Shown piece by piece: positions 36,501 to 45,100 of a stretch of 64,000 nt of DNA. How positions within the stretch are numbered: position 1 is the first letter of the stretch; every line of letters starts with the position of its first letter. Origin of the DNA: Gavia stellata (Eukaryota > Chordata > Aves > Gaviiformes > Gaviidae); assembly GCF_030936135.1 (NCBI RefSeq), contig NC_082618.1, positions 10,665,034 to 10,729,033 of the forward strand. The letters run 5' to 3'. Under the pieces are notes generated by a model. That model was not told the DNA's origin. It saw only the letters and a program-made list of their open reading frames with translations, and searched no databases. The position numbers were made by a program, and so were the translations under genes.

Positions 36501-36907
36501 TATAGGCTGCCTCTTACCCAAAAACCAGGAGAGCGTTGGGTGTAACTCAGGTGACCGGATTAGCCAGCTATGCCTTGTGGTGTCGTGGCTCGAAGGCTGC
36601 ATCGTTCTTCAGAGCGACGTAGGCAGTGTGTGCCATTGCGTGACGGGCGTGCTGCACGGGGAGGGCAGTGCTTGAGTTCTGAAACGCCTGTTTTTGTTTG
36701 CAGGATGAGTCTGAATGCACTTCTGACGAGGAAATCTTTATCTCACAAGATGAAATACAGTCCTTTATGGCAAACAACAAGTCTTTTTACAGCAATAGAG
36801 AACAATACCGACAGCATCTGAAGGAGAAATTTAATAAATACTGCCGCTTAAATGATCACAAGAGGCCCATTTGTAACGGTTGGTTGACAACGGCTGGAGC
36901 GAACTAA
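18461..36907 (+). CDS. GGNBP2: GGNBP2, gametogenetin-binding protein 2 (13 coding exons, complete)
   Basis: Nuclear zinc-binding regulatory protein that binds gametogenetin, is needed for spermatogenesis, and has been linked to oestrogen-receptor repression; its molecular activity is not well defined. Exons 18461-18553, 22399-22479, 24551-24804, 25821-25919, 29068-29181, 30875-31078, 32086-32260, 33855-34049, 34649-34799, 34967-35092, 35176-35327, 35732-35980 and 36704-36907 join to 2,097 nt, 698 residues (human 697). Visible features are CVGC (89-92), the Cys/His cluster with CTDC (216-219) and CCPHERHIHVCC (252-263), an acidic-to-basic helix with KKRQKRKNRRKNK (372-384), a second lysine run in exon 12, a Ser/Cys-rich region, and the end NGWLTTAGAN. 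Near-complete identity to mammalian GGNBP2 in the first 280 residues makes the assignment firm. Confidence 0.97.
18554..22398 (+). other. GGNBP2: GGNBP2 intron after the start-codon exon
   Basis: 3.8 kb, AT-rich beyond 18,800, with a short CT tract near 19,912 and a short GA tract near 20,036. No RNA gene or mobile element was recognised. Confidence 0.7.
22399..22479 (+). CDS. GGNBP2: GGNBP2 coding exon (residues 32-58)
   Basis: 27 codons, MVMEFPDNVLNLDG then QLKQFIQ. A long polypyrimidine tract precedes acceptor TTGTATAG; donor TCAG|GTAAAT. Confidence 0.95.
24551..24804 (+). CDS. GGNBP2: GGNBP2 coding exon (residues 59-143)
   Basis: Encodes RHSMLKQQDLNIAMMVTSRE, LVPCVGCRRSVERLFSQL and MTDAKKLYTLFYVHG. 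Contains C89-x2-C92, a possible metal ligand pair. Donor ATGG|GTAAGC, phase 2. Confidence 0.96.
25821..25919 (+). CDS. GGNBP2: GGNBP2 coding exon (residues 143-176)
   Basis: Encodes SKLNDMIDAIPKSKKNKRC, then LHSLDTHKPKPLG. Acceptor TTCTGTAG, donor TGGG|GTAAGT; both junctions fall inside glycine codons. Confidence 0.95.
29068..29181 (+). CDS. GGNBP2: GGNBP2 coding exon (residues 176-214)
   Basis: Encodes GCWMDVWELMSQECRDEVV, then LIDSSCLLETLETYLRKH. Acceptor TTTTTGCAG, donor ACAG|GTATGT, phase 2. Confidence 0.96.
30875..31078 (+). CDS. GGNBP2: GGNBP2 coding exon, Cys/His cluster (residues 214-282)
   Basis: Holds FCTDCKNKVLRAYN and GLRCCPHERHIHVCCETDF, the densest Cys/His cluster of the protein and the likely zinc-binding region. 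Acceptor TTAACACAG, donor GAGG|GTATGA. Confidence 0.96.
32086..32260 (+). CDS. GGNBP2: GGNBP2 coding exon (residues 282-340)
   Basis: Encodes RRERHAKTIDIAQEEVLTC, then HLYERLHRIWQKLRAEEQ and FYLGVDALRKSFE. Donor GAG|GTAAAA. A tandem 53-bp duplication begins three bases into the following intron. Confidence 0.96.
32264..32372. repeat. Tandem duplication, 56-bp period, next to GGNBP2 donor
   Basis: 32264-32316 and 32320-32372 are identical over 53 bases with three bases between. The first copy begins three bases after the GT of the donor at 32261. The donor itself is not copied. Confidence 0.95.
32407..32470 (-). mobile_element. Degraded CR1 LINE 3'-end fragment (likely)
   Basis: TTGGGCTGGAAGGAGCTTC, then CATTCAACCCC and a C/T-rich stretch resembles the reverse complement of the CR1 3' region (TTGGGTTGGAAGGGACC, then TCCAACCCC). 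It is short and diverged, so the call is by pattern only. Confidence 0.45.
33855..34049 (+). CDS. GGNBP2: GGNBP2 coding exon, basic region (residues 341-405)
   Basis: Encodes MAVEKVQGISRLEQLCEEF, an acidic helix, then KKRQKRKNRRKNK, which looks like a nuclear localisation signal. Exactly 65 codons; donor AAAG|GTAGAT. Confidence 0.95.
34215..34275. repeat. Poly-A run flanked by GGTTTGG / CCAAAC arms
   Basis: About 26 consecutive A's in a GGNBP2 intron. They are preceded by GTTTGGGTTTGGTGG and followed by CCAAACAAAAAAACCC, which are partly complementary. No retrocopy or target duplication could be seen beside it. Confidence 0.8.
34649..34799 (+). CDS. GGNBP2: GGNBP2 coding exon (residues 406-456)
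   Basis: Encodes ENSNFTESSCKACGSTEEA, then CVEVIVTNESTSCTCPSSG. Acceptor TGTTTTAAG, donor AAAG|GTATGT, phase 1. More diverged from human than earlier exons. Confidence 0.93.
34967..35092 (+). CDS. GGNBP2: GGNBP2 coding exon (residues 456-498)
   Basis: Encodes LSPHCNGSDCGYSSSMEGSE, then SDVACTEGICNHDEN, a Ser/Cys/acid-rich segment. Acceptor TTGTCTCAG, donor AATG|GTAGGT. Confidence 0.94.
35176..35327 (+). CDS. GGNBP2: GGNBP2 coding exon, lysine run (residues 498-548)
   Basis: Encodes DDSCVHRCDDKEEDGDSC, then WANSEENNTKGKNKKKKKKS. Frame runs open past the donor CAT|GTAAGG for 200 nt, but homology (CENEH joined to IQKLGSC) requires splicing here. Confidence 0.93.
35732..35980 (+). CDS. GGNBP2: GGNBP2 coding exon (residues 549-631)
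   Basis: Encodes IQKLGSCMADPGNRETSGN, then FHRDKTKDTHAESCCSSEK and GKGAKSLVELL. Acceptor CAATTTTAG, donor CTT|GTAAGT, 83 whole codons. Confidence 0.95.
36704..36907 (+). CDS. GGNBP2: GGNBP2 last coding exon (residues 632-698 and stop)
   Basis: Encodes DESECTSDEEIFISQDEIQS, then YSNREQYRQHLKEKFNKYC and the end GWLTTAGAN, stop TAA at 36905-36907. Acceptor TTTGTTTGCAG. Confidence 0.96.
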   Translation, partial: DESECTSDEEIFISQDEIQSFMANNKSFYSNREQYRQHLKEKFNKYCRLNDHKRPICNGWLTTAGAN

Positions 36908-36911
36908 ATAC

Positions 36912-37334
36912 AATAAAATAGCTCTGTCTTTCACTGAAATTCTCAAGATGACTACTGCGCCTTCTCTTTCAAAAACTTTAATTTAGTGACTTATGGCAAA
37001 ATTTTATCTTAAATTAATGTGATTCTTTTTTTCTTGGTTTTTTTTTTTGGGAGGCTGGTGGAGGTGATTTCATTAATTTTGTTCTTTCTTCAGGCTTGTA
37101 TCTTTAGTTGAGTAGCTGTGCAAGCCTCTCTTATAATTTAAGCCATCTCTTTTCATTAAATGTTTCTCTTACTGTGAGACTTACAAAAAGCAAACTAGTG
37201 GCAAAGTAATGTTGTACCTATAATTCTGTACAGAATGACAATGAGCTGAATATAAGATTTTACAAAGTAGACATCCATTTGCAAAATGTTTTGGATGTAA
37301 TATGTTAAAGCGCAATGTGCAAAATTTAAATAAA
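36912..37334 (+). terminator. GGNBP2: GGNBP2 3' UTR with two AATAAA polyadenylation signals
   Basis: AATAAA occurs at 36912-36917, five bases after the stop codon, and at 37329-37334, followed by T/G-rich DNA. The second is the more plausible main signal and gives a 3' UTR of about 440 nt. Which one is used cannot be decided from sequence. Confidence 0.6.
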
Positions 37335-40300
37335 GAATATTTATTAATATGCATAGTAAAAGTTGGTGTACGTGCTTCTGCTTTAAACACTCCTTCCCAG
37401 GTCCGAATTCGTGCTGTTCTGGTGGCCAGCTGTCGCGTCAGCCTGCGTAGCTTCGTGGAGGCAGGGATAAGGTGAGTAAACTTGGCTGGGAGCAGCACAG
37501 ATCCTTCAGTGGCGCTCACAGCCTGGCTGGTTCTCCTCTGCGACACGGTTTAGAGACCTTCCAGTTATTGCCGAACAAGCGGGGTCTGTCACACCCCGGT
37601 TGTGTCGGTTATGGCACTGCACCCAGCCTGGCTGGTGCTACTCGGCATCGAGCGGCTGTTCCGCTTTCGGGATCTCGGATAATACATCGGCACGGCGCTG
37701 TGCAGAGCTGTCTGAGGTGTCTCTAAGCAGTGTTGTGCTGTGCGGACATGCTGTGTAGATCTTGACGTGAGTGCTGTGCCCAAGGGCAGCGTGCTCGCTT
37801 TGGTGATGGTTTAGGATTTGTTTGGAGCGGGCAGCCCGTACCATTTTTGGGGCTTAATTTAGTTTTTCTTCAAGGCAATTACTGATGCCAGTGAGTTAGA
37901 CCGCTGCATGTGTTTTCCTTCTCCCCCGACAAAGCAGGCTTAAAGCGTTGGCGTGAGCCCATCAGAACATAATCAAACAAAAAGCCGGTTTTCAACACAC
38001 CTTGATGTTTTCTTAACAGAATAAATGAGCTATGTTCTGAGGGCAGACCGGGAGTGCTTTTCCATAAACGTCCTTTCAGCCACATCTTGTTCTTACAAAT
38101 ACAGCATCTAATGGCGTGGCTGGTTTGGGAGAGGGTGATCTGACACACGGTGAAGATACAGGATGTGGGAGATTAAGAAAAAAGCACTTTAAAACCTGGC
38201 ACTGAATGGACAAGAGTGGAGGCGGTGGTGCGGATGTGCACGGTGAGCATCAGAGTTCAGCTGCGTGAGCTGACTTCCATGGCACACACACCTGGAAGCT
38301 GTTGTATATTGGTGTGTGTCTACAGACTGAGGTTCGTCGTACAAGTGCAGTTCAAAAAATGTAGGAATTAAAGTTATGTATGCAAATTGAAATCAAGATA
38401 CAGATGTTTTCATCATAATAAAAAAGCCCCGAATAACTTTTATATTTAAAGGAGATCATGCTCTGTTAATGCACACCCCCACTTGGTTATTTTATAGCTG
38501 TTCTACAAAATCGGATGTGAAGAAGTATGTTCTTGAGTGAGCTTTAGCGTCATAATTTTTTCCAAGTTGACTGGCAATACTGATAAACAGTCCCTCTGGA
38601 TATGAGTTAAGATATATTTACTGATTATTTCACTCAACTACAAAACAGAAGGTAACTACGAAGATATGAATGCTTTTTTATACGGCAATGCTTAGATCTT
38701 GGTAGCAGCTGCCACTAAAAGAAAAGCCTGGTTTTTAGCGGGGGTGTAAGCAGACTTGCAGAATGTCATTCCTGATTTCCTCATCTTCTGTACCATGGTC
38801 CCTTAGTTTTTCTGAGAAAGGGACAGGTTTGTTTCTTGGCTTTGTCTTGTGCTTCGGACACGGTACAAAGAGGCACTGTGCCTGGCAATGCTTTATTTGC
38901 CCAGGGCTCCCACAGAGAACCCGAGACTTAATTCATTGAGAGTAACAGAGACCACTACGGATTTTTTTCCTAGTCCTGATTTTAACTGTGCAGTTTGGCC
39001 TCATGAAAACGAACCTTCAGCTTCCTCTGAAGCCATGCAGACTCTTGCCTTTGCTATAGCAAAAGGCTAATTTTGTGAAAGGACTAAATTTCCATCCTTA
39101 ACGCGAGGAAGGGGGAGCCCTTCTCCCGGGGGTTCCTCTTAATCGAATACTCCCTGTGTCAGCTATAGGGAAAATGCGGTTAACTTCGAGCTGAGCTGCG
39201 CGCTGCTTGCGCCTGCACCAGGGGCTGCTTCAGATGGGTAGTTGTCCTTGGGAACTGATGAAATCATCGCTTTTACATGGAATGTTCGTTGTTTTGTGCT
39301 TTACCAGGAGCTGAAATGAAGGGGGGGGGGGGAAATCATTTCGATCACTTTGTTTTAAACACAGTGTTACTGCAGACCGCTCGAGCGATTTGGTGCTCGG
39401 GGTGGCAGCTTGGAGGACAGCAGCGAGTGCCGGAGCCGCTGCGGCGCGTGGCCAGCTCGGCTGTTGGCAGGTGCTGTACCTGGTCTTTGCCGCTTGCAGA
39501 ATGACGGTGTCTACAGTTGTCCCTATAGATTTTCTTATGGCCGAGGGGCCCTTCTCACTGCAATGGCTCCTGCGTCCCGCTGCCCAGGTGGAGCCCTGTC
39601 CTCGCTGCGGGCCCTGCGCCTACCCAAACTCAGCCCCCCCAGGACAAACTCCTGCACCCCTCGCCCCGTTGGGTGAGATACACAAGTGCTACTTCTTTTT
39701 TTTTCACAAAACCAAAAGAACCTGAATGCCTGGGTAGTTTATTCTTTTTGTTTTTTAATTTTCAGTGACGGACTGTGTAATCAGCTCTAGGGGTGGTACT
39801 CAGGAATCAGACTTTTAATAATGTTTTTCCTTTATTGTGTGTCAGTTGAAAGTAGGTTTAAATTAAGCTGCCCAGTAATGCATGGCTGATGGAAAGGGAA
39901 GCAGAAGGAAACACCTTCAAACCCGGTGTTCCCAGCACGTCCTTGCAGCAAGGCGTTGGCTCCAGTGGTAGATGGAGCCTGGGGGTCAGCAGGTCTGCTC
40001 CGGATCTGAGTGACTCCAGGGCGAAGGGAGGAATCCCTTAAATTCATCCCAGTTAAACTGGGCAGCTCGTTATCCCAGCACGGTGAGGGTGGCAGAAGCA
40101 CGTCTGGGTTCAGAAAACAGCTGGACGTACATGTGGAAACCGTCGGGCTCGACGCTGCGGGGACTCCAGCTGCAGAAGTCCCTGGGCGGCACGTGGCTGC
40201 AGCGCGTCGCCTTCGTGGCTCTCGGGTTTGTGCTCACTTTCTAAACTACCGCTACTTGTTGCTACTGAAGACGCTTCTGCTTTGGAGGGAATTTGGTCTG

Positions 40301-41880
40301 TCCTGCTGTTTAACTGCTTTACAGCTCTTACTAAACCCCTGGGAGGTGTGGGTGTCGGGGCTGCGCACTCCACTGCAAGAAAAGTCGCACCCCGGAGAAG
40401 AAAACCCAAAAGATGCATTCCGTAGAAAGGCTCATTTCCCATTTCTAACTAACCTATTCCACGTGGAGGGTGAGAACGCCTCTCTGCCTTATTCGAGAGG
40501 TGTCTAGGATTTTTGCTGTGAAGCTTACGAAAGGCTGCAGCTGCATTCGAGCACTGCTGAAAGACCTTTTTTCTTATTTTTCTCCCGTGTATCATTTGTA
40601 TACATCTCGTCTACATCGTACAAACCTGAGGCACGTCCAAACCTTAAGTTCCTTGTATTATCTGCCTGTAGCTGCGAACCCGCATGTCGCTTTTTCAGCA
40701 GCACCGTGCTCACACCTCGGATAAACTCGGGCAGGGAGCTCTGCGCAGCCCCACCCGCCCCCCTTCCCCGTGCCGCCGGCTCTGTCTCCCCCAGTGATTT
40801 GAACCCCGGCGTGGTTTAGATGCCCGAAATCTTAGATTTGATAGAAAGGTGGTTTTGGCAAGAACCACGAGTGGTTATCCTCCGGCAGGTCTGCACGCTT
40901 ATTGCCCGTGGTGGGGGCTGAGTTGTCTGTTTATTCACGCTCGTGTATTTGCAGCTCCCCCTTGGCCCCCAGCAAGAAGGGAAGGTATCGCCCGGGCTTG
41001 CCCCCCGTTTCTAACCCAGATCTCTACGTCTGCAGGGTTTAAAGAGAATCGTCAAATCCCAACCCTTTCTTCTTTCATAAATCAAATATCTGCACTTTCA
41101 TCTCTTCTGTCTCGATTAATCCGTTTCTTCCGAAGTTTCTGTGAATGATCCAAACCCGGTCCCGGGGTGGGGGCAGGACAGCAGTCCCTCCCCAGAGCTG
41201 CTTCGTCCTCTGCCGGAGCTCTGTCCTTTCTTCCCTCCCAAGGCCGCCGCTCGCCCTGCCTCCCTGGCGTTTGAGCTCCGTGTGTCCATCCCAGCACCCA
41301 CAGCTCCTTCCCAGGACGGTGGATTTTCGGGATGCGGATGGGTGCCAGCTGGGCACGAGCATCTCCTCTGCAGCGGGAGGGACCCTCCGGCAGCACCCGC
41401 TCTGCCATGGGCGACAGTGGGGAAGCAGCAGCAAGAGTTCAGATTGCTCCGGCGGCCTTGTTTTCAGGACCTGTGTTGCATTTTTGGATGCTTTTTGACT
41501 TCATATAACGTAAGGAAGCAGCCTTCCCCTCCTCGCCGTGTGTGTGCGTGAATGGGTAACTCAGCGACAGGGTTGCAGTATAGCTCCTGGAGTTATTAGA
41601 CGGTTCAAGAGGAGTTAATGCAGCTATTTCATGCCAATAACCTATTTTTGATTTAAAGCAGCCCCTCTCCATCCGTTACCCGCCTGACATAACGTATTTT
41701 ACCTTTAAAGCGAAAAGGTCATTTAACAGCCGCTCACCCTTCCCGTTCCAGGGCTCACCCTGCTCGTTGGGGGCGTTTTGGGGCGGAAGAGCCCCACACC
41801 CAAACGCTGCAAGCCGGTCATGACCGCCCCCCCGCTCCCGTTTCCCACCCCGCGGGCTGAGCCCTCACAAACTCGGTGCA
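37335..41880. other. GGNBP2-DHRS11 intergenic region
   Basis: About 4.5 kb with no recognisable gene. Contains a G13 run near 39,320. Many short open frames on both strands at 39.3-41.5 kb lack homology I can recognise and fit a GC-richer stretch with few stops. Confidence 0.6.
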
Positions 41881-41911
41881 TGTAAGGCGGGGGGGCCCCG
41901 CGACAGGTAGT

Positions 41912-41964
41912 GGGCGTGGCCGGCGGACGGGGCGTGGCCGGCGGGGCGGGGGCGTGGCCGGCGG
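41912..41964 (+). repeat. Three tandem GGGCGTGGCCGGCGG units (SP1/KLF boxes)
   Basis: The unit GGGCGTGGCCGGCGG recurs near 41912, 41930 and 41950, period 18-20 bp, about 60-110 bp before the DHRS11 start codon. GGGCGTGGC is a good KLF/SP1 recognition core. Confidence 0.85.
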
Positions 41965-42024
41965 GGCGGGCGGGCGGCGCATTGTGCGCGGCGGCGGCGG
42001 CGGCGGCGGGGCCGGGCCGGGGCC

Positions 42025-42156
42025 ATGGAGCGCTGGACCGGGCGCGTCGCGCTGGTCACCGGCGCCTCCGTGGGCATCGGCGCGGCCGTGGCGCGGGCGC
42101 TGGTGCAGCACGGCATGAAGGTGGTGGGGTGCGCTCGCAGCGTCGACAAGATCGAG
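42025..42156 (+). CDS. DHRS11: DHRS11 exon 1 coding part (residues 1-44)
   Basis: Encodes MERWTGRVALVTGASVGIG through ARALVQHGMKVVGCARSVDK to I-E, 44 whole codons, donor GAG|GTACCG. Confidence 0.96.
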
Positions 42157-45100
42157 GTACCGGGGCGGGGGCCGGGGGCGCCTTGCGGCCGGGGCGCGGG
42201 CAGCCCCACGGCGGCAGCGCCCCACGGGCGGGCCTCGGCCGCGCCGCTGCCGCCGCCCCACGCCGCCTCGCCGGGGCGGGAGTGCTGCCGGCGGCCGGGC
42301 CCGCGGAGCCGCCTGAGGCGGGGGCGCGGCGGGGCCGGGGCCCCTCCGGGCCGCCGTGGGACGGGCCGCGGGCGGGGGCGCGGCGGGGGCCGGTGCCCGA
42401 GCGTCCCCCGGGCTGCGCTGCCGGCGGGCGCGGGTCCCCCCCGCGCTGCCGCGCCGGGCTCCCGCCCCGCTCCCCGGGCCCCGCCGGAGGGGAGCGCCGG
42501 GCGCGGTGCTGCGCGCGTTCGCGGCGCCCCGTGGGGGGGTTCCCCGCGCGGGGGGGGGCGGCGGGGCGCTGCCCGAGGAGCGGGGGCAGTTTCGGGGGGG
42601 CTGTTCGAGCTGCCTCTTGCCGAGGGTGACGGCAGCACCCGGCTGCCGGGCCCTGCGCTGCGGCCCCGGTGAGGAGGCGGGCTCGGCCCCGCGGTGCGGA
42701 GGGCCCGTTAAACCCCGCTCGGTGTGGGGGTGCGGCGCCTTCGGCCGCCCGCGGCTCTGCGGGAGACGGGACGCGCGTGTGACTCCCTGCGGAAAGGGGG
42801 TTCCGGTCCTTAGCGTCTCGCTTAGCCCTACGCCGAGCACCTCTAGCGCGAAGTCAAGAAACCTCACAGCGCTGGCTTAAAAATAAAGATGCTTAAAAGC
42901 AATAGCTTCTGCGGGATCCTTTCTCGTAGTCGGATGCGTTTGTGGGCTTTCCCTCGCAACGGCACGAGCTAAAGCTCGCTTACTTTTTAAGAAGTTTCCT
43001 CTGAGGGAGGAAAAAAGTTACAGTGGGACCGCTGGAATATTGTCATCTTGGTGGGTTGGTGCCTGCCGAGCCAGAGGAGATCTGCACGAGCATCCGGCGT
43101 TTGCGCTTCCTTAGCAAAGGTGGTCAGGGCTCCCTGCGCACAGGTGACCGCACCAGGAATAAATCGCCCAAAAAATGATGGAAAAGAAGGCTTGGCGCCG
43201 CTCGTGTTGCCGGGGAGTGGGGTTGGATAAACACGTGCTCGGTAGAAACAAAACTTTTTCCATGCTTCATCAAGAATGAGAAAGACACCGCTTGGAGAGA
43301 GGAGAAAATACACCGCTGTGACTTGGGGAACTGTCCTTCGGGGCTTGCTTCCAATTTTGGGCTTCCTGACATTTTGATACTGCGGTTTACCGGGAAAGCC
43401 GAGCTCCCCAAAGGCTCTCCCACGTGCGGCTGAGGGTGTTGGAGGTACTCCCATTCCCTGGCGCAGGGTGCTGTAAAGGATGCCGTTGTTTCCCACTCCC
43501 CTCTGAGAAGGACAGAAAAGCCTTTTCCAATATTGCCCGTTCTTTGCGTGTTCTTCTGAAATACTTTGATTTTCTTTGGTAAAGAAAATCAGCGAGACTT
43601 ACGTTTTCCTTTGGTGCTACACAGTTCCCTTTCTGAAGCCTGAAAGCCTTTCTGAAACTTTTCTGGCAAAAATACAGTACAGCTTTAAGAACGAGCAGTC
43701 TTTAAAAGGCTTTGCCTTTTTATTTGAATCTGCACAAAATGCAATCACGTTTTATATAGGTGATTTACCTGGATTGTACGATATGCACACGTACTGAGCG
43801 ACGCTGACTATTCGGCATCCTCCAAGGCTCTTGTTACTGTTGTGTTTCAAAGAATCGTGTTTAACACCGCAGCTCGTGTTTGTCCCTGCGTCGTTCTGTC
43901 TCCCGTCCTCTCCAAGGAGCGAATTGTGTTTGCAGCGTGCGGTCATTTGTTTTGGTAGGTGTCTGGGCTGTGTTTTGCTGCGTTGCTATTCTGGTTTTAT
44001 TTATTGTGAGGCATGTTTCCTTAAAGAGGAAGAAAATCCCAGAGGCGCTGCTCGCTCGGGGAAGGGAAGGTGGCAGAGCGCGAGGTGGTCCAGGGTCACT
44101 CCGGGAACAGGTCCATCACCTCGGACTGGCTGCCAGGGACGCTTGTGTCGGCACAGATGAGGCTGCTCACCGACTCCTGCCATGCCTTCGGAGCAGAGTT
44201 GTTTACAATAACTAAGCTTTCCTCCGGGAGCTTCACCTTGTGGTTTTTTTCTTTTAAAAAAAAAAAAGAAAAAAAGGAGGAAGATATTCAGGCTTCAGAC
44301 TGTTGAGCTCACGCTGGGACTTGGGACTTTGGACGTGGCTGTAGAAGCCATCCCAAGGAGCGGGAGTTGGCGTTACGTGCGGGGATGCCCGTGCTGTGGC
44401 TGCCCCGGCGGGCGATGCAGGCAGACCCTGTCTCGGGAGCTGCCGACGGGGCTCCTGCCCGCCGGAGGGGCTTCGGATGCTCCGGGCAGCAGGAAGGCAA
44501 CGGGAAGGTCTGTGCCGTTGGCGCTCTGCGAGCATGTCGTTGCCTTGATTAGTTATTGTATAACCAGATCTATCCACAAAATACACTCATCTGTTATCTC
44601 CGGCTGCTGCTTTTCCGAGCCGTTGTTGGTCGGGAGCTGGAGGACGCCATCCTTGCGGGAAGCCTGGGTGGGATTCGGAGGATGCGCCAATTCGGGGAGA
44701 GTGGCTCACGCGTATGGGGCAGGATGGGGGAAGTGGTGCTGACATTCAGGGCTGGGGCGCGGCGACAGAGGGACGAGAGGAGAGAAATATGAAGGAGCTG
44801 AGGGCTTGGCGTTGCCAGATGTGAATAAAGGAGAGGCCAGAGCATCGTGACCGTAGTTGCTGCAGGACAAATCTTGTGGCTGTATTAAAATGGAATCATT
44901 CACTAAATACCCCTGTGGGTAATGGTATGCAGAGGAGGGAACCCAAAAAATAAATCAGGGCAGCTTGAAATGGAAAGAGTGCAAACAGTGCAGCTTAAAA
45001 GCAGGAATACAGTACTCATTTTGTAGCAGAAAAGCATATGTTCCCATTAGTGTTATGCACTAGTCATCCATTTTAAGGTAAAGCGGCTGGAACCACTCTG

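Larger units (their letters stand above)
41880..42820. promoter_or_regulatory. DHRS11: CpG island, DHRS11 promoter and first exon
   Basis: Very GC- and CpG-rich DNA around DHRS11 exon 1. Just upstream of the start codon lie three GGGCGTGGC boxes (SP1/KLF type), followed by a CGG-repeat stretch. No TATA box was seen. Confidence 0.8.

Noticed and set aside
41818-42867. 349-codon minus-strand open frame
   Set aside because: Antisense to DHRS11 exon 1 inside the CpG island; composition artefact.
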